Source of the DNA: Physcomitrium patens
Taxonomy: Eukaryota; Streptophyta; Bryopsida; Funariales; Funariaceae
Direction: 5' to 3'
Assembly: GCF_000002425.4 (NCBI RefSeq)
Contig: NC_037260.1
Coordinates: forward strand, 13,077,516 to 13,141,515
DNA: 64,000 bases
This document shows positions 12,222 to 25,929 of this stretch, in pieces. The position numbers and the translations under genes are program-made. Each line of letters begins with the position of its first letter. Position 1 is the first letter of the stretch. The notes under the pieces were generated by a model, which was not told the origin of the DNA, searched no databases, and worked only from the letters and a program-made list of their open reading frames with translations.

Positions 12222-15200
12222 TCAAGTCCAATAGAGCTCGGCAGGGGCGCTGTCCATGTGCCACATGTTGCTGGTGAGGGGGCTGCCCATGTCTACCTGC
12301 ACCAACAAAAGATGGTCGAAGCTGTTATATCAAGTGGGCACAACGAAACTACTTATGTAAACAGGAATTTGATCAGTCAAAACCCATGAGGGTTTTGCAT
12401 TTCAAATAATACACATAGTACATGAATAATCAACAAGCCATACTTCAACTTAAGGTTTTACAAGTCGTAGTGAGAGCAGGCTCTCTTTCCTCCTCAAAAT
12501 TCATGAGTAAAAGTGACTTTAATATATTGATATTCCTGGCATTCATCTTCTTTCAATGGAAGCCACCTCATACTAACACACAAGAAGTTCTACGCATTGT
12601 ACTTTCTGGAAGGTATATATTTCTGAACTAGCAAAATCCCCTTCACATCCATCCAAAAGTAGGACAGAAATACCTGTACGTAACAAGGTCAGTTTCCGTT
12701 CCCTCGAGCCTTTTGGATTAAGGAATACCCAGTAAAGCTAGAGTAAGTAGTACCTGGAAAGTATCAACTTCTTTGGTTTTCGACCACACAGGCTGCTGAA
12801 GGACCGTGTCCTGGAAGGTCATCATGTTAGTGGGCATGTTGAAGAGCAGATCGGCTTCGGTTTCATCTGATCCTGGAGCTTGAAGATCTGGTAGATCAGT
12901 CGCTGACATCTGCTCTGTGGACAGCAGACTGTTACTTGGGTAGCAAGCTCCACCTCCTTCAAACCCATACGCTCTGTCACTCGAAGAATTTCCTATATCT
13001 GGTACGAAATTTACAGGCTCCGAAGTTTTTCCAGAGACCACACTGGCACTGATGAGGCATCCACTTTGTACATTTGCTCCAGACTGGCTCGGCAATCTAC
13101 CTGGAGACTGTTTGGTGCTTGCAGGGGCACTCTTTGTATGTAATTCATATCCCTTTCCTTTCTCTTTGTTGAATTCCTTGCTCTGCAACCCAAGTAGCCA
13201 AAACATGGTTAAGGACCGTTGCATTACAATCAAGAAGTTAACATCGTTGTTAGAAAATGCTTAAAGCTTGGACCATGTGCTCGATAATAGGATCTTCCAA
13301 GCAGACACAATTATAATAATGAAACTCCCACCAATTAAAACTCAACACATCACTTCAAAAGCAACGAAGGTAGTTTTCTTTCATCCAAATTATTTCTTAG
13401 TTTACAAATAACTGATTCTTTAGTTATATTTGTTACCTTATTGAGATCAACTGATCCACCCCGACGCCTGCTACGATTTTGGAGTTGCAAGAATTGTTCC
13501 ATCCAGCCAGAGCTTATGAGGTCCGTCTGAATGAGAAGTTGTTGGAAGTGCTGGGGGATGCGCAAATTTGCTCCCAACATGAACGACTCAAACATGCCCT
13601 CTTCCAGCAATTGTTGAAAGTTGTTCAAGGATCCTTCAAACTCGGCACTAGTAAACATTTCCTTCAAACTGCAAAGCCATAATTCGTGGTCACAAAATCT
13701 TCTTTTCATTTTGAAGTGCCTCCAGTTAACATGTGAAAATACTCAAACATGGAGATTATCTAACCCATTCCATGCCTGGGTCTATACCTTTCAGAAGCTT
13801 TGGCAATATCCTCAGAAGACAAGAACCTCATTAGCTCCCCCTGCTCTTGCTCAGTAAGAAGCCCCGTAAAGGTGTCAAAATTGAGTATGTCCTGCAAGGC
13901 GAAACTGCTTGAGATGAGAACTTACACCAGCCTAATCACCAAACAATGTGACCAATCAAAGCGAAGCTCGATTATTAGTCCACTTATAATTCAAAAAAGC
14001 TCAAAAACCTGGTCAGGAACCATGATGTTATTGTTCTTCACACAGTAACTCCAAGTTGGATGAGAAAACCTACCTTCAATTCGAGAAAAACCAGGGGAGA
14101 CTGACAGCTTTTGAGAACATCTCGCTTTTTGTAGGGATAATTCTCTCTGCGCACAAGTTGATCATTTCAGATCAGGGAAATACTATCGAACTAAGGAACC
14201 AGAAATTTTAATTTAAACATTACTCAGTAACCTCTTTGCTCATAGATTTATACCTGCATATATAGAGATAATAAAGAAACCGAACGTGGTTGGAAGCAGC
14301 GCCACTTACAAAAGTGTATTGTTGGCTTTGAGGTTTCCACTTTCCACTTTCTTGTACTCCTTTGCCTTTTCCTTCCCACGCATAGACGGCAGACGTTCGG
14401 CACCATTAAGGAGCTGTTGAAGTGGACCGCCGTGCTTTTGTACACGAGTCTGAGAGAGTTCCTCTTCCATAGATGAGCGACTCTCACTTTTATCCACGGC
14501 AAAGGTGGGTTGCCGAATAAATACACTCCCCAAACCTATCTCATCAGCCATCGTGGAAGGCTTGCTATCCACCAATAGATCGTCTGAAAAACCATGCATT
14601 GCTGTAGAGCTAGGTGGCAGGATATCATACACAGCCTGCTGGAACTGCTGGCTCAGCTTGTCGACTGAAGTGCACATTCTGGGCGTGAGTGTGCGTCTCT
14701 TTGTGGGAATATGACCTTCCCAGAGTGGGCTTGAAGCTGCAGCCAACTACCATTTATGGATGAAAACGAGAAGAATAATCATGAAAATAAACACACACAC
14801 ACACACACACACACTCAAGAGCTCTTCACCTTCCAGCCCAAGCTGATTCACTATGTTACTGGAGACTTCTCCAAACTACGAATTTGCGGAATTACACAGA
14901 ATGACATAGCTATCTTAAATGCCTAAGGATATATCACAGTTGAAAAGATGATGAGCTGCCATTGGCCGAAAAGTGTACATGCACAAGGGGAGGCAAGAGG
15001 TTTGGGAAAAGAGACAGTTACCAACCTGCAACATCAACGTAAGCGTTTAAGCTGGGGATGATGGTTGCATCGTCCAATCCTGAAACATTGGAACTTAAAC
15101 TTGAAGTGGAGATGGAATCATCTCCAGCTGCTTTCAATGAGCGCGTCAGGGAGCGAAGCGGAGCCCTAGTCTCTTGGTGACTCTCAGATGGCTCTTTTCT

Positions 15201-15554
15201 CTTGCATGAACCGGAAAACATTTTCTTATTGTTCCTTCGCCCACGTTTTAATGCAGTACCTTCAGAACTCACAGCGCCTCCAAATCCACCCGAATGCATA
15301 GGCATGTAGTTTGAAAGAGTTCCCTTCGTACGCCATCTGGAGCCACAAGCATTGCATAGGACAGGCTTCTCCGGGGGTCCATTTCTCCACAAAGGGGTTG
15401 CTGAAAAGACAACCAAGGAATAAGTACGTACACTTGGGAAAACCTCCTCTATATTCGTAAGCATGAAGCGAAGTAGACATTACGTATCCAATACAGAGTG
15501 AGAGAAGAACATACTGGCAATGCCACAATGACCACATGGTCCTTGCTTTCCCAT
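12222..15554 (-). CDS. GATA26/27-like factor: GATA zinc finger plus DEUBAD-like domain
   Basis: Coding exons on the minus strand: 15554-15515, 15400-15026, 14736-14310, 14146-14074, 13891-13788, 13668-13437, 13182-12754, 12296-12222. All joins are GT-AG and keep phase, giving 584 residues ending ELYWT-stop. The ATG at 15554 starts [10 protein letters not shown], the usual start of this family. The zinc finger is C7-x2-C10-x18-C29-x2-C32 with [19 protein letters not shown], interrupted by intron 1 as in relatives. Exon 3 holds the conserved [13 protein letters not shown] block. Exons 5-6 (from about residue 306) hold [20 protein letters not shown] and [11 protein letters not shown], a DEUBAD/ASXH-like helical domain that in relatives links to Polycomb-type deubiquitination. 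The expected role is a nuclear DNA-binding protein acting with a chromatin cofactor; the target genes are unknown. The family call is secure. The exact exon 2 donor has a near-competitor 4 bp away but only the chosen one fits the phase. Confidence 0.9.
14791..14814. repeat. (AC)12 microsatellite in a GATA-gene intron
   Basis: Pure AC dinucleotide run inside the intron between the second and third coding exons of the GATA26/27-like gene. Confidence 0.95.
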
Positions 15555-17950
15555 GGGCTTCGTTGAGGGTCAGCCTATATACAGAAGTCTGTGTTTTCAA
15601 ACACCATGCAGACTCTCGTCATTCGCTGCTGCCAGTCTCAGGTTCCAATGTTGTGCCCAAACTGAACCAAGAAGAAATAGGGATCAGAAACACCAACATA
15701 CATGTAAATGAATAACAGCATCTTACTATTAGTATAACAAAAGCTGTTATACTAAGCTTACCTCTTATTATCTGAATTGCAGAAGCTTCACTCAGTGGTC
15801 TATTGCTTAATTTTAACTTGAGAACAACGCTCAGCAAGAATTAAATTCCCGCTAAGTGTAGACCAAAAACCTCTCCAGCCACGTCCATCAAGTCCTGTCA
15901 GGATGAGGTCAGAAAATTACCGAGATGTCTACACCAAACAACCACATATACTGATGGATTGCAAGTCTTTATAGAAGTTCGTCCGCATTCGCTGCAGCTA
16001 AGAATTGATGTCTTCGTGAATCATCACCCCCTCAAATGGCATCTCCAGCTCGTCACATTCATGGCGAATTAGGTAAGGAGCAACGACCCCAACTGCCTGG
16101 CATCGGTATCCCTAGTTATAACAGGAAATTGTTGGCGTCTAGGAAAGACTGAAGAGATGAACAGAGCGGCTGCAATAGGCGAACTATGGAACAGTCCGTC
16201 TTGAGAGAAGTATGCACAGAATGCTTTAGAATGGTTTTCAACATAATGCATAACTCCAACTTAAATCAATGTTTAAAACATGGTAATTGTGACAACTCAA
16301 ATACTGTTGAGCACAGACCTAGCCTATCCAGATTGTGATCAATCCCTTGCCAATCCCTAGTCAATCAGACCTACACCGGAGAAAGCTCTCCGGGCAGAAA
16401 AAAGGACGAATTAACAGACAGCATCAACGGTGATTCTGAACACGTGCAACGGTATCATTGATATGGAATAAGCCCTAACTTCTATTGTGTATTTTAAGCC
16501 CTAAAAGGTGTTCTTGGAGCGAACTGCAGAGCAATGAGCTGTGCAGTCACCTGGAAAGAAAATGCAACATCCCTCGAATAATTTTCGTCCACACTACATA
16601 TGCATTCATTATTGAGGTCGATTTCAATCATCACCTACTTCCTCCGTAATCTTCAAGCAATTCATTGCTTAATATAATGAATCACAATATTTTGTAAGCT
16701 TAACAGACATACAGGCTCGATGAAATATTTCTGAGTCGTGTGTGCTCAATTGCAGTGCATTGAGAAAAATAAAAATATACTTATTTCACGATGTGCAAAA
16801 CCATATAGACATGCTATAGTGAAGCTGGAGCTTAAGTCAATGCACGACTGGGATAAATGCCGACAGACAGGACCAGGTACACAAATGATGAATGGAGCAG
16901 AAGGATGCTTGAATGAAACAATTCATTTATCATACATAAGAACAACAAAACCAAAGCCAATAATCCAATGGACGAAATCATGTACCAACCTGCATTGTAC
17001 GTGCAAGCAGGACATTATGAGAAACATGACAAGACTGATGTTCTTGTTGCAGAGGACCAAGTCAAGGAGCAGAGCATCGCTTTCCACAAACATTTGGACA
17101 TTATACCATACACAACAAGAAAGAGGAACAAAAGGAACCACACACACAATAAAAAATTCAGGAATGGGAAGTGATGACCACAATATGAAGTTAAGAACTT
17201 ACAGGAATAATTAGGCTCAAGAGTAGGCTAAAAACCTCCAGCCCTTCACCAAAAATCCTCAAATGCAGCTCCTGCAGGAACTCGTCCCTTAATTTGGAAC
17301 CAACGCGAGCAAGGGGCACCCTGGAAAGAAGAATTATACCAGCTTCCGAAAACACAGCTCCGACACTTCCACAAAAGCTGTAGAAAAGCAATTACCCAAA
17401 AGCTATGGCGACCAAAAAATTCCTGGAGATCCTCCAACACCAAGCTTTCTCCCGTCCGCGGGTAAGAGAGCGAGAATTGCAAGAGTTTTTGGCTAACGTG
17501 TGAGGTGTCAGGGGTTCCAGGGAAGGCAAGCAAGGCACTTCCGTGTGCATAAGTGGCGTAAAAAAGAGCCACTAAAAACAAAACAAAACAGAACCAAAAA
17601 AAAACAAAAAAAAAAAAAAAAGTCCAAAAACTGGTCCTAAATTCAGGAAACTTGGGTCGCAAGGAAACAAATAACCACAAGTCTATGACGAAACGGAATG
17701 AGGAGAGAGCGAGAGAGAGAACGAGGCAAGCGAGTGTCCTGCTACGAAGTCTTCGACACTGAGGATGCTCACGGTGACTATGGAGACCCAGCAGCAGAGT
17801 CTGCCCTTCTCTTCGTCTTCCTCTTCGTCTTCCTCTTCGTCTACTTCCCCCTCCTCTTCTTCTTCTTCCTCTACTTCCTCTCTCTCCCTCGGAGGAATTT
17901 GCGAGAGAGCCCCTTTCTTTAGCTTCTAAACTACTGCTACTACACAACAA
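15555..17950 (-). other. 5' leader region of the GATA26/27-like gene, probably spliced
   Basis: GC-normal DNA upstream of the start codon. Read on the minus strand it has a donor-like CT|GTAAGT near 17202 and an acceptor-like TATATAG about 30 bp before the ATG, so the leader probably has one or more introns. Its upstream end is purine-rich on the minus strand (GAAGAG/GAGGAAG repeats, complement of 17800-17890), typical of a transcript start region. The long open stretch at 17246-17950 has no ATG at its head and is low-complexity, so I do not call it coding. Confidence 0.55.
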
Positions 17951-18039
17951 TTCCTGATTTTCCCCGTGCAGCAGCAGAACATTACTGTGAATAATAACTA
18001 AAGCAGCTCCATCGATGAATATTCGGTACTCCTCCTGTT

Positions 18040-18145
18040 ACCACTACTCCTACTACTAGTGCTACTACTACGACTACTACTACCACTAGTGCTGCTACGA
18101 CTACTACTACTAGTTGTGCAAGTGCTACACTAGTGCTACTACTAG
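18040..18145. repeat. Imperfect (CTA)n triplet array with ACTAGTGCT interruptions
   Basis: Cryptically simple DNA: CTACTA triplets broken by ACTAGTGCT and CGACTA. It lies immediately upstream of the inferred GATA-gene transcript start. Confidence 0.85.
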
Positions 18146-18166
18146 GGTGGTCACACCCCCCTTTCC

Positions 18167-18228
18167 TTCCTTCCTTTCAGTGCCTTCCTTCCTTTCAGTG
18201 CCTTCCTTCCTTTCAGTGCCTTCCTTCC
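18167..18228. repeat. 18-bp pyrimidine tandem repeat, 3.4 copies
   Basis: Unit TTCCTTCCTTTCAGTGCC at 18167-18184, 18185-18202 and 18203-18220, identical, plus a partial fourth copy to 18228. Confidence 0.95.
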
Positions 18229-18413
18229 ATGGCATGGCCTCTCTCTCCCTTTTTTTCCTGTATGCATTCCTAGACTTCCTTGCCTTTCCTTTGCCCTTCC
18301 TTTCCTTCCCTCCCAGACGCCGATTTAACTACAAAACCCAGCTGATTTCTGTAGAAGTAGCTCCCCTGGTGACCTTAAAATCCATGGCTTGATAATGCTG
18401 GCAGTAAACAAAC

Positions 18414-18444
<31 letters not shown>

Positions 18445-20936
18445 CATACATATAGTATGTAATAATGTAACACAATTACTCACTCACTCACTTTCCATTC
18501 CATGACACCAAGACCCCCCCCCCTCCTCCTCCCCTGTCTATGTGCCAAGATCCAGCTTAAGCATTAAAAAAAAGGAAAAAAAAAAAAAAAAAAAAAAAAA
18601 AAAGGAGGAGGAGGAGGAAAAGGAAAAGCCCCACCCCCTCTCAGTCTGCATGGATATGAATGGTTCATGGATGGATGGATTTCTGTTGGGTATAGTGTAC
18701 AGGGTTCTCCACTTGTTCTGAACAAGTCAAGCCTATCATGTTTATTTACATAGTTTGAAAACAAAGCAAGCAATGGGGCTCACTCACTCATGCATGCCCT
18801 GCTGATTGGACCAGTGTATGGGAACCACTCCAGAGATATGCTTACACTTGGGGAAGCTGGAACAAATGATCCATCTCCCTAGGAAGGAAGGGCCAATTTA
18901 CCATGCACCCATTAGTGTGTAAAACGGGGACTTGGAGGTGGGATTCAAAACCCTAATGCTGTGGATGGACGCCTAATAAATTGGGTTATGCTTAGGGTAG
19001 GGTTCTGCTGTGGTAGGGTTGCAATTGTAAATGACTGACTAGATGAGCTGAGCTGAGGTGGTGGTGGGTGGTTGGTAAGGAGGCTAGAGGAGGCATGGCA
19101 CAATGGAGAGGTTGGTCAGTTTCATAAATAACTGTCCCATCTGCTCAAATTGGAGGCTTTCTGTAGTTATTGTGGTCTGCAAGGGGGAACAATTATCCAA
19201 CATATACCCTAACAGTTCACCAGGAGTTCACCCAATAGAAGATATATATACATATATACATACATATGCTCTGCATCTACTTTTTCTCTTTTATTATGTT
19301 CATGTGAGGGATCGTGTATGTGAATAGTCACAACTGTCACTGTAACCTATTCAACCTAATACTTCTCATTGAAATGTCTAAATTTGGAAAATGTTAGGGA
19401 TAATCAGTCAGATTCCAGGTATGCTCTGTAGACTTTAGTTGCTTGTTCAATGGTAGTCAGCTGTAGAAAATGTTATGAAACCCAGGAGGAATCTGAGTTT
19501 GTGGTGGCAGTATGATTTACCTCATTACTCACTACAGTGTCAATATATATATATATATATATTTATAAAATTTTCTTTAATTTTGTGTATGTGTGTGTGG
19601 ATCCCAAATTCTGGAGCAAGTTATAAGGATGCCATTACATCAACTTGATCTACATTCAACAGTCCTTTTTCCACCCAGCTCTGCAAAGGCTCTGATGCAT
19701 GTCTCTGCATGTGGATGTAAAAGTGTGTCACTGGAAAAGAGTGGAGTAATAGAATTGCTGTAATGTGTGTAAGGGAAACATCAAATCTATGTAAACAGTG
19801 CAACACAACTGACTCACCAGCAATGCATCAATAAGTACTCACAGTACAATTTCTAATTTGGAATGTGAGCCAAGTTATTACTTACAAGGGTTAATAATCT
19901 TTAGGGTATGACGCTCAAACAAAAGCCATCTTTATAGAAAAGAAAGAGCTTCCTGTGAGGGGGGGGGACTGGACATGCAGACTAGCTAGGTTGGGCTTTC
20001 TAGGGTTTGAGGCATCACACTTGTTCTACAACTACTACTTGAGAGGGGCCCAGAAGGCATCTCATTGTCCAACATGTAAGAAAACTGGTGAGATGAAATG
20101 GACATGCATCGCCCTCTTGTTTACACTACTGATGATCCAGATATTTTCCTCCCCTCTTCCTGTTTGCCATGTCACCAACACCAATAAAATAAAACGAGTG
20201 CACCTTTGGATCCATTACAAAACTCCACTCGTCACACATAATGTGGATGATTGGATTCCCTAGCAATTATACATCTATTGTAAAATAATATTAACAACAA
20301 CAACAACAACAACAACAACCCAAAATGAAACAATTCCATCTGGTTGTTGCTTTGATCCAACAAAAACCACAACTACGGCAACTATTTGTTTTTGTTATTA
20401 TTATTTAATACATGTACACACACAAACCAAAGGTGAAGCATTTGTAGGATCAAAGCAATGACCAGTTGGAATTGTTTCACACTTTAGCCACACAACTAAA
20501 TCAAAGAGAAGAGAAAAGAAAATCAATGGGACCCAAAAAGTAGAGGAAGATGAAATTGTTGTACAGTGCCTGGAAGATATGAAGGAAAACAAAGTGCCGC
20601 TCTTGGAAATGAAATTGCTGTGAATCAACTAAATATGCATATTCATATAAGATTTGCTTTCAAGGTGTGATGTAGTAGCATGGGTTGGGACCCAGGGAAC
20701 TTGTGAAACAAATATCTCTCTGCAAATGAGGAATCCTGCACTGGCAGGGTTTAGGGCATCTTTATGGATTGTGGGTCACACGTGGACTACCAGATTTTTT
20801 GCTCTCTTTAAAAACCATAACTGAGGAAAGGATGGGTTTTATTGCCACCTGGGACCCTTGACCCCATTGAATTGGTAGTTCCTGAGTAGAATGTGCTGCT
20901 GGCTAACAAGAATATTGTGAGTAGAACCTTGAGGCA
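18229..20936. other. GC-normal, microsatellite-rich intergenic DNA upstream of the GATA gene
   Basis: No gene recognised. Holds (TA)n near 18414-18440, poly(A) at about 18576-18603 followed by GGAGGA repeats, (TA)n near 19544-19562, and (AAC)n at about 20293-20319. It could carry distal promoter elements of the minus-strand GATA gene, but no specific site can be defended. Confidence 0.4.
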
Positions 20937-21044
20937 TTGCTTGTTTATCTGTTAGGGGGAAAGAAGAACACACAGCAGAAAACAGTTCCATGTGTGTATA
21001 GGGCTTCTAAACTGAAGTGGGTCCTGTGCACAAGCAATTTTAAT

Positions 21045-21047
<3 letters not shown>

Positions 21048-21078
<31 letters not shown>
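21048..21078. repeat. Poly(T) tract of about 31 bases
   Basis: Uninterrupted T run. It could be slippage, or the poly(A) tail of a minus-strand retroposed transcript, but no source gene or target duplication was seen. Confidence 0.9.
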
Positions 21079-21079
<1 letters not shown>

Positions 21080-21400
21080 TTTGCTATTGATAATTATAGT
21101 GGACACCCTTCAATTTCGCACTCTGCATGGGTGAGTTGCTGGTTTCTATTCCGAAATAAATATGTTCATGATTGTTTGATAATTTTGTTTGAACACCACC
21201 CCCAGCACTGAATCCGCTGCTTTGACTTCATTAAAATAATCATTTACGGCACATAGCTGCATTGTTCTTAAATTATCCAGTTGCCTAACTATTTTTAAAG
21301 GGAACTCAACATCAAGTCCTCTGTACTATTCAAAATCTTCAACAATTTTAAGCATCTTATATGCTTGAATTCGAATCTTTTCTTTTTTAAAAAAACATAT

Positions 21401-21436
<36 letters not shown>

Positions 21437-22640
21437 TTTACCTTCTTTCTAACTATACCAAAGCATTTAGTTATTTTTTAGTTTTTTCTGTTTAATTCAA
21501 TGGGTCATGAGCCCACTTGAAATGGATACTTTCATTATTGCTTTTGCCAATGAAGATGCGGTATAATTTCTTCAAACACAAGGCTTGACACAACCAATCA
21601 AAAGGTTCATCATCTAAGAGTTGAATTTGATTTGAGAAAGTGTGCATTTTTATTAATTCATTTAATGTTCTATTCAAACCTCTAAACAGTAATGTTAGTT
21701 TATGTATCTCCTCTTTTTGATAGAACTTGATTGTTGCATTTGGGAATTCGTGCCACCTGAAAATAGTATGCACAAGAATCAAAATTATTAAGACAAGTTG
21801 GGTTGACATTATATACATTGAAGTGTTCAATTCAGCTTTATTTTTATCTATAAAATTATCTATTTTTATCTCTATTTTTATCGATATGTATATAGAAAAT
21901 TCAAATTCTATACATAAATGCTAAATAATTCCAATAATTTGATGGATACACTCAAGAAAAAATGTTGCATTCAGGACTTGGACGTTACATGAGTTGTCTC
22001 AAAATTTGAGTTTGGTATGTTTATAATATTAGTCAATGAATGCATCTCAAAGTAGAAATCAATTAATTAACCTGACGGATTGAAATCTATGTTCAATCTT
22101 GGTTCTAAAATATAATAAAATGATTTTAGTGGTTGTTATTTTAACTCGCAATAAATGATATAATTAAAATTTACACAAAATCATATAATAAATTATTTAT
22201 GTACATATTATTACACATATAAAATTTGTGCATAATTTAGAGAAAAAAATTAAATGAAAAACCTCTATAAATGTTTGAAAATAAGTTTGGAAAAGTGAAT
22301 GGAACACACTTTTCCCTATTGTTAAATTTTGTACATGCTCTAAATCTTATAGGGGCCAATCTTGCACACGAGTAAAAAAAAATATTATTTCCATATCAAT
22401 TTCACATTCATGGTTTAAGTGGAAAATCAAAAGCAACCCATTCTGCAAATGAAAGCTCAAGAGAAAGATATAATTATAGAGTTCATAGATAAGTGATCGT
22501 AACAATAACAAAAGTGGGTGCCATGCAGTTCAGTTCAAAAATGCAAATACACATGCACCGATAACCCATAATCAATGGAAGCAATTCATACCAGTCCCAT
22601 CCATACACAAAATTTCAGTCTTTCTATTAGAATAAAACAG
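21079..22640. other. AT-rich intergenic DNA
   Basis: Contains (TA)n at about 21403-21433. The minus ORF at 21492-21830 is composition-driven and not recognisable. Confidence 0.45.
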
Positions 22641-23230
22641 CAGTGAGACAAAAACAGGCCCCGTGTCCGTGGGTCCCATAACCGCAATGTGGGCCCATCA
22701 CCAGAACTAGAGTGGACAAAAGAGTACATCTCGACTATTGTGTGATATCCATGTTGTCTGAGGTACGCATTACCTCTTTAGTCAAAGTCCCCTTTGATTC
22801 ATTATTACTGTACCCCATACGGTATTAACTCATGCTTTGGTAGCATATCTGTAACTATTGTAATACCATACGGAGATACCATATACGAGATGAGCGTAGC
22901 TGCCTTGTGGACAAGGCACGTTCCCGGATCGTGGGAAGTATATTCCGTAGAATCTAGCTGCAGAATCCCACGGTAATAGCCCGGAGTTTCAGAGATAGGT
23001 TGAGGGGAATGTCTAAGGCACCCACCGCCGTGGGACACGTGGATGTAGGGGAACTGGGTACAGTTGTCACGAGATTTCTGTCTCCGCTGTCGATTGGGGT
23101 GACGTGGACTCGCCCTGTTGGATTGGTGGGTCTATTAACTTTTTACTTTTTTCGTCCTTTTTATGGTTCGAACTTCCTAGAGAGCCTTTATTGCCACCCC
23201 CCTTTCCCCCACATAGTAACGGTAAGTTTT
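22641..23230. promoter_or_regulatory. Isolated GC-rich island with G-box/ABRE motifs
   Basis: A sharply bounded, CpG-containing island inside AT-rich DNA. It has a palindromic G-box, CACGTG, at 23036-23041 in the context ACACGTGG, which is an ABA-response-element core, and a second ACGTG core (GACGTGG) at 23101-23107. An imperfect 13-bp inverted repeat, CCATACGGTATTA (22815-22827) against TAATACCATACGG (22861-22873), lies at its left part. ORFs here are short and unrecognised. It may be an orphan promoter, an enhancer of the GATA gene 5 kb away, or the start of an unseen non-coding RNA. The motifs are seen; the function is inferred. Confidence 0.4.
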
Positions 23231-24182
23231 GGTAATACGAGTTAATACGTTAGTTAACACAAACAATCTGATCAATTAGTGAATGTTTATTTTTTATAAA
23301 TCGAGAATTAGACATTTTTTGATGATGAAATTAAGGCAATTTTCTTCGTAGAAATACCCTTATGAATTCAACTTGCCTTGGGAAGTATTAGGTGTGATGC
23401 TTTAAAGAAAATAACACCATTCTTGCAACAAAATCCTCTATAGAGAGATAACATTTACATTTTTTAATAAATAAATATGTCTTTATATATGTCTTTATAT
23501 GCCTTAATAAAATAATATGTCTTTGTAAGAATATTTGAAACACATGGAACTTAATGTGGAGTGAAGCATAAGTGCATGATAATTGTTTTTGTTCGTTTTG
23601 GTGTAATTTTTTGAAGGGTGAAATTTGGAAACAATATTATCTATTGAAATGGTAAAAATTTATCTGAATTGAATTATGTATTTTTATAAATTTAAATTCA
23701 TGTCAAAGGGCCTTGCATGTTGTACATTGATTCTGAAAGTGAACACTCCACAAACGCCTTGATTTTTTTAAAATTTAAAAATTAAAAATTTAAATTATTT
23801 TTTGTGACTTCACTAGAAAATTTCTATTAAAATCAAGATCACAACATATCTTTCAAAATTTGATTTAAGAATACCATTTTCATAATTTTGTAAATTTTTT
23901 ACACAAACCAAATGAAATATTGAGGTTGAAATAAGGCATGTTCAGTGTGTAGTGTTGCATTAGTGATTGTAACCAAGATCATGTCTTATCATGAAATTTA
24001 GATAATATTTATATGATGACATGTACTACTACTACTATTATATTGGGAATTCTTTACTTCTTCGATTTTTGAATGTTGTGTCTTATTAAAAAAATATTAG
24101 AAATTTTAGTTAGTTATATCAAATACAATGCTAAATTTTTTTGATCATTTAACAATGCACTATGTATGTGTGTGAGTGTGTG

Positions 24183-24214
<32 letters not shown>

Positions 24215-24824
24215 ATCTTCAAGATTTTTTTAAATATTGAAGAAAATTGCTAAGATTTTTTTGAGTACATATTTAGCAAAATTGCATCGGAATTAATTTC
24301 TACTAACTTTGATAGTAAATTGTTTAAAGATTGGAAAGAAGAGTTTAGATTTTGAATTTGAATATATAGAAAAGTCAATATGTGCACTTTTTTGGTATTG
24401 CTGATTCTTCATTTTATTTTATTTTAATTTTTTATCATTAACTTTGCATTGTCTTTTTGTTATTTTGTTTCATTCTGTATTTTAGAATAGATTTTTTCAA
24501 CATTGGTACAATCTAATACTAATTTGCATGTCTGGTTACTTTGTTGACTTTTCATAAATTTACCCATTCATATTTGAAATTTCAGCTTATATTTTTCAAA
24601 TTTTATACGAGAATAATCAAATAAAGTACAATAGATTTGTCTTTTTGTATAAAAGATAATTTGAATGTTATATCGTATATTTTGCTATAGTATTTAAAGT
24701 TTTATAGAATACCCACCTTGAAATTGTTATTATACCCTTTATATATTTTATAAATATAAAATTATAAAAAATAATATATAAGATGAAATATCAATCTAAA
24801 AACAAATGAGAATGGTCTTTGGTG

Positions 24825-24862
<38 letters not shown>

Positions 24863-25068
24863 AAATAAACCCATATACATCTACACCTGTGTAAGATAAA
24901 TAATATCTAATACAATTTTTTAACAACCAGTAGAATTTGTGTTAAATGGCAAAGCAATCGTTTGTGTGTAAAGAGCATTTATAAAAATTTGGCTATTAGT
25001 ACTAAGCACATTAATGTTATACTTTAAGCTCACTTTTTATTAATTATCATATTTACTTAGAAGTGATA

Positions 25069-25110
<42 letters not shown>

Positions 25111-25929
25111 GACAACAAAATATTATCTGTTGATAAATTATTGTTAAATATCACATTTACATCTTTTAATTTTTTTGATGAATTCTATTAATGTTAATGT
25201 TATTATATATTTAAGTGTACTTATTTTAAAATATCAACGTGCTTAATATTTAAAATTTTAAAATTATACTTTCATACAAACAATGTGCTTATTACTAATA
25301 GTATGTAATTCTTAATATTTAAAATTTGATTTTTATCAATAATATTTATAAAAAATAAAAATTATTTTGTATAATATATCAAATGGACTTAAATTAACTC
25401 ACTTTTGCATATAACATCACATACCACATCTTTAATATCCTCCATCCATTTCCTCCGTTTATTCTACTTTAACGTTTCTTTCTCTCCAATCAGACTTAAA
25501 ACACAATAAAAAATATTAATTGATCCAACCACTTATTGTACATGCACTAGATACATACAATACAATTCTAAAGGAGAAAAAACAAACATCTAGAGATACA
25601 TAAATGAGTGATTAGTGATGTTAAATGACCTTTAGATTATTAAGAAGAGGAAGATATGACAAGATGGTAAAAACACAGGTGGGTTAATTTATTTTTTTTC
25701 TATATCAAATACTAAATTAAGTGTTTTAAAATTTTATTTACAAAAAATATTAAATTTACATAAAAACTCTAATTTTTATAAATAAAAATCTTAAAAATAA
25801 TATATATATATATATATATATATAATTATTAATCTTAATCTTGAGTCTATGAAAAAAATATAGGTTTTAAAAAAATACACAGTAATATATTTTAATATTA
25901 AAAAATAAAAATCATATTTTATAAACTTA

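Noticed and set aside
13479..13682. 67-codon + ORF
   Set aside because: Antisense shadow of GATA26/27-like exon 6.
17246..17950. 234-codon open minus stretch in the GATA leader
   Set aside because: Begins at TTG, low-complexity Arg/Gly/Ser then Phe runs from purine and poly(A) repeats; not a credible protein.
18114..18392. + ORF with repeated PSFLSV
   Set aside because: Product of the 18-bp tandem repeat; simple sequence.
23161..23180. GGTTCGAAC resembling a tRNA T-loop
   Set aside because: No matching acceptor stem, D-arm or anticodon arm in the preceding 80 bases.
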